DNA of 36,429 nt from Deltaproteobacteria bacterium (lineage in GTDB: Bacteria > Myxococcota_A > Polyangia > Haliangiales > Haliangiaceae). The stretch lies in contig JACCTC010000500.1 of NCBI GenBank assembly GCA_013812655.1, positions 1 through 36,429 of the forward strand. The letters are read 5' to 3'. Shown in pieces: positions 35,313 through 36,429 of the stretch. How positions within the stretch are numbered: position 1 is the stretch's first letter; each line of letters opens with the position of its first letter. The position numbers were made by a program, and so were the translations under genes. The notes below the pieces were generated by a model. The model saw only the letters and a program-made list of their open reading frames with translations. It ran no database searches and was not told where the DNA came from.

Positions 35313-35339
35313 CGACGGTAGCAGCAACTGCTATCGTCG
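35313..35339. promoter_or_regulatory. Long inverted repeat at the start of the secreted-protein gene
   Basis: CGACGGTAGCAG (35313-35324), loop CAA, CTGCTATCGTCG (35328-35339) form 12-base arms with one G/T mismatch. It ends four bases from the ATG at 35308 on the minus strand. In that transcript it would form a hairpin directly next to, and partly covering, the AGG ribosome site. It may be a translational switch or an operator for the divergent pair with the gene at 35410. Confidence 0.5.
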
Positions 35340-35409
35340 TCGCATCGAGCGTCGTGACGGCGTCTGACGGCCTATCCTCGATACGTCGACCGACCGAAAG
35401 CAGCCCGCA

Positions 35410-35928
35410 ATGACCCTGGTCTTCATCGATGGCAATGACCTCCGCGCGGCGGAGCTCGCGCTGATCGTGCCAAACCTCCACGTGATCGTCGAGGCGCTGC
35501 AGTCGGGGTTCTCGACGAGTGCGCCCGAGCCCGGCCAGCGCGCACGCGACAAGGTGCTCGCGCATCCGGTCGTTGCCGGCTGCTTCGCCGAGGCCGTCGA
35601 TCTGACGACGCTGGATGGCAAGAGCATGCGTCTCGAGCTCGACTCTGGAAACGAGCGACAGTTCTGCAAGTGGTGGCGCGAGACGCCCGCGAAGATGCTG
35701 CTCGCGATCGCGCTGCGCCGCGCTGCCGGTGCAGATCTCGAGCTGTTCACCGCGGTCTGCGAGGGCGTCATCGCGAACAAGCCAGATGGGCCGCACATCC
35801 TCGGCTGGGATCGGCTGTTCGTGCCCACCGGCGAGGACTACACGCTCGCGCAGCTCACCGAGGCTGGCGAGGTCCCGGAGTTTCGTCGCGCGGTCTACAC
35901 GCAGCTCGCGACCGCGCTCGGCATCTGA
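35410..35928 (+). CDS. Divergent Ham1/RdgB-like (ITPase-fold) protein
   Basis: A 172-residue protein resembling the non-canonical purine NTP pyrophosphatase family, which hydrolyses ITP and XTP. The opening VFIDGNDLRAAEL corresponds to the family TGN-x-x-K-x-x-E start. KWWRETPAKMLLAIALRR (87-104) fits the central helix, and GPHILGWDRLFVPTGEDYTLAQL (127-149) is the best match, with GWD-x-x-F-x-P-x-G. The conserved Lys of the opening motif and the usual acidic catalytic loop (VEDT-like) are not seen, so it may be inactive or have changed substrate. It stops two bases before the facing HEAT-like gene. Confidence 0.68.
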   Translation: MTLVFIDGNDLRAAELALIVPNLHVIVEALQSGFSTSAPEPGQRARDKVLAHPVVAGCFAEAVDLTTLDGKSMRLELDSGNERQFCKWWRETPAKMLLAIALRRAAGADLELFTAVCEGVIANKPDGPHILGWDRLFVPTGEDYTLAQLTEAGEVPEFRRAVYTQLATALGI

Positions 35929-35930
35929 CC

Positions 35931-36429
35931 CTACTTGCGCGCGGCGACGAGGCAGCGGTTGAGATCGCGCAGCACCACGCGCGAGGCGGGTCCGGTGACG
36001 AGCGAGCGCAGCCGCGTGATGCCCGCGGGACCGAGCGCGGCGAGCACGGGCTTCGGCGGATCGACGGCGAGATCGGCGCACAGGATCTGCGCGGCCGCGA
36101 GCGCCACGCGCGGATCGGTATCCTCGATGACGACCTTCGCGATCGCATCGCGCATGGTTGCGGGGACCGGGACGGGCACGACCGCGATCGCGGCCTGGCG
36201 ATAGGCGGGATCGCGATCGTCGAGCGTGGGCTGCAGCGGGACTCCGATGCCGCCGCCGCCAGCCGCGCGATCGAGGGCCGCAGCGGTGTCGAGCGCGAGG
36301 ACGCGCAGCGTGATCCAGCGATCGCCGCGCGCCGCGAGCTCGGCCCAGCGATCGCGCCACGCGATCACGTCGCTGGCATCAAGATCATCCGGCAGATCGC
36401 GGCGGGCGAGCTCGCGCGCGATCGTGCGG
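35931..36429 (-). CDS. HEAT-like repeat protein, 5' end beyond the window
   Basis: The frame runs from stop TAG (35931) to the window edge without a stop. At least 165 residues are visible: RTIARELARRDLPDD, LDASDVIAWRDRWAELAARG, then repeated helical units (LDDRDPAYRQAAIAVVPV, IEDTDPRVALAAAQILC) of HEAT type. A GTG at 36368 could start it, but the protein-like reading continues upstream, so the gene is called partial. No catalytic site is visible. The function is unknown; such repeats usually mediate protein contacts. Confidence 0.7.
   Translation of the reverse strand, partial: RTIARELARRDLPDDLDASDVIAWRDRWAELAARGDRWITLRVLALDTAAALDRAAGGGGIGVPLQPTLDDRDPAYRQAAIAVVPVPVPATMRDAIAKVVIEDTDPRVALAAAQILCADLAVDPPKPVLAALGPAGITRLRSLVTGPASRVVLRDLNRCLVAARK

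Overview
The window is about 36 kb of very GC-rich, gene-dense chromosome from a Gram-negative bacterium. The likely source is a myxobacterium-type member of the Myxococcota, perhaps near Haliangium/Kofleriaceae. The clues are strong GC bias with long shadow ORFs in other frames, many lipoproteins, a PilZ protein of the type common as paralogues in Myxococcus, an AglRQS/Exb-like motor locus and long family-of-one hypotheticals. The placement is inferred from gene content only. No insertion sequence, integrase, prophage or CRISPR array was seen.

Layout. (1) 8-2449, minus strand: a TPR-like membrane protein, an HtrA-type serine protease lipoprotein and a HAD phosphatase. (2) 2731-6797, plus strand: an ExbB/TolQ, two different ExbD/TolR proteins and a 746-residue HEAT-repeat lipoprotein, each start with a Shine-Dalgarno, closed by a strong intrinsic terminator. 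(3) 6887-8935, minus: an HD phosphohydrolase, a PilZ protein with a receiver-like C-terminal half, and tRNA-Pro(TGG). (4) 9024-9782: FdhD without formate dehydrogenase nearby. (5) 9893-14559, plus: a compact, partly overlapping run of sulfatase-fold lipoprotein, small hypothetical, RecB/Cas4-like nuclease with four cysteines, ChpT/histidine-kinase-like protein and double zinc ribbon. (6) 14560-15060: non-coding, dominated by a degenerate GCGG-N4-CCGC repeat array. (7) 15061-20888: a secreted hypothetical, a HARE-HTH protein, a GNAT acetyltransferase, a von Willebrand A lipoprotein and an OPT transporter. (8) 21122-33438: two tandem giant alpha-2-macroglobulin lipoproteins with thioester motifs. 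(9) 33473-36429: an acyltransferase-3 membrane protein, a small secreted protein, a divergent Ham1/RdgB-like protein and a HEAT-like protein cut by the window edge.

The most system-like units are the tandem macroglobulins, the Exb motor plus HEAT lipoprotein, and the nuclease/phosphotransferase/zinc-ribbon run. The macroglobulins have conserved flanks around a bait-like segment that differs between the two copies, which suggests a two-specificity protease trap at the cell envelope. The Exb locus suggests a proton-driven envelope machine whose output subunit is an unusual lipoprotein. Much of the rest is ordinary housekeeping or lineage-specific hypothetical genes.
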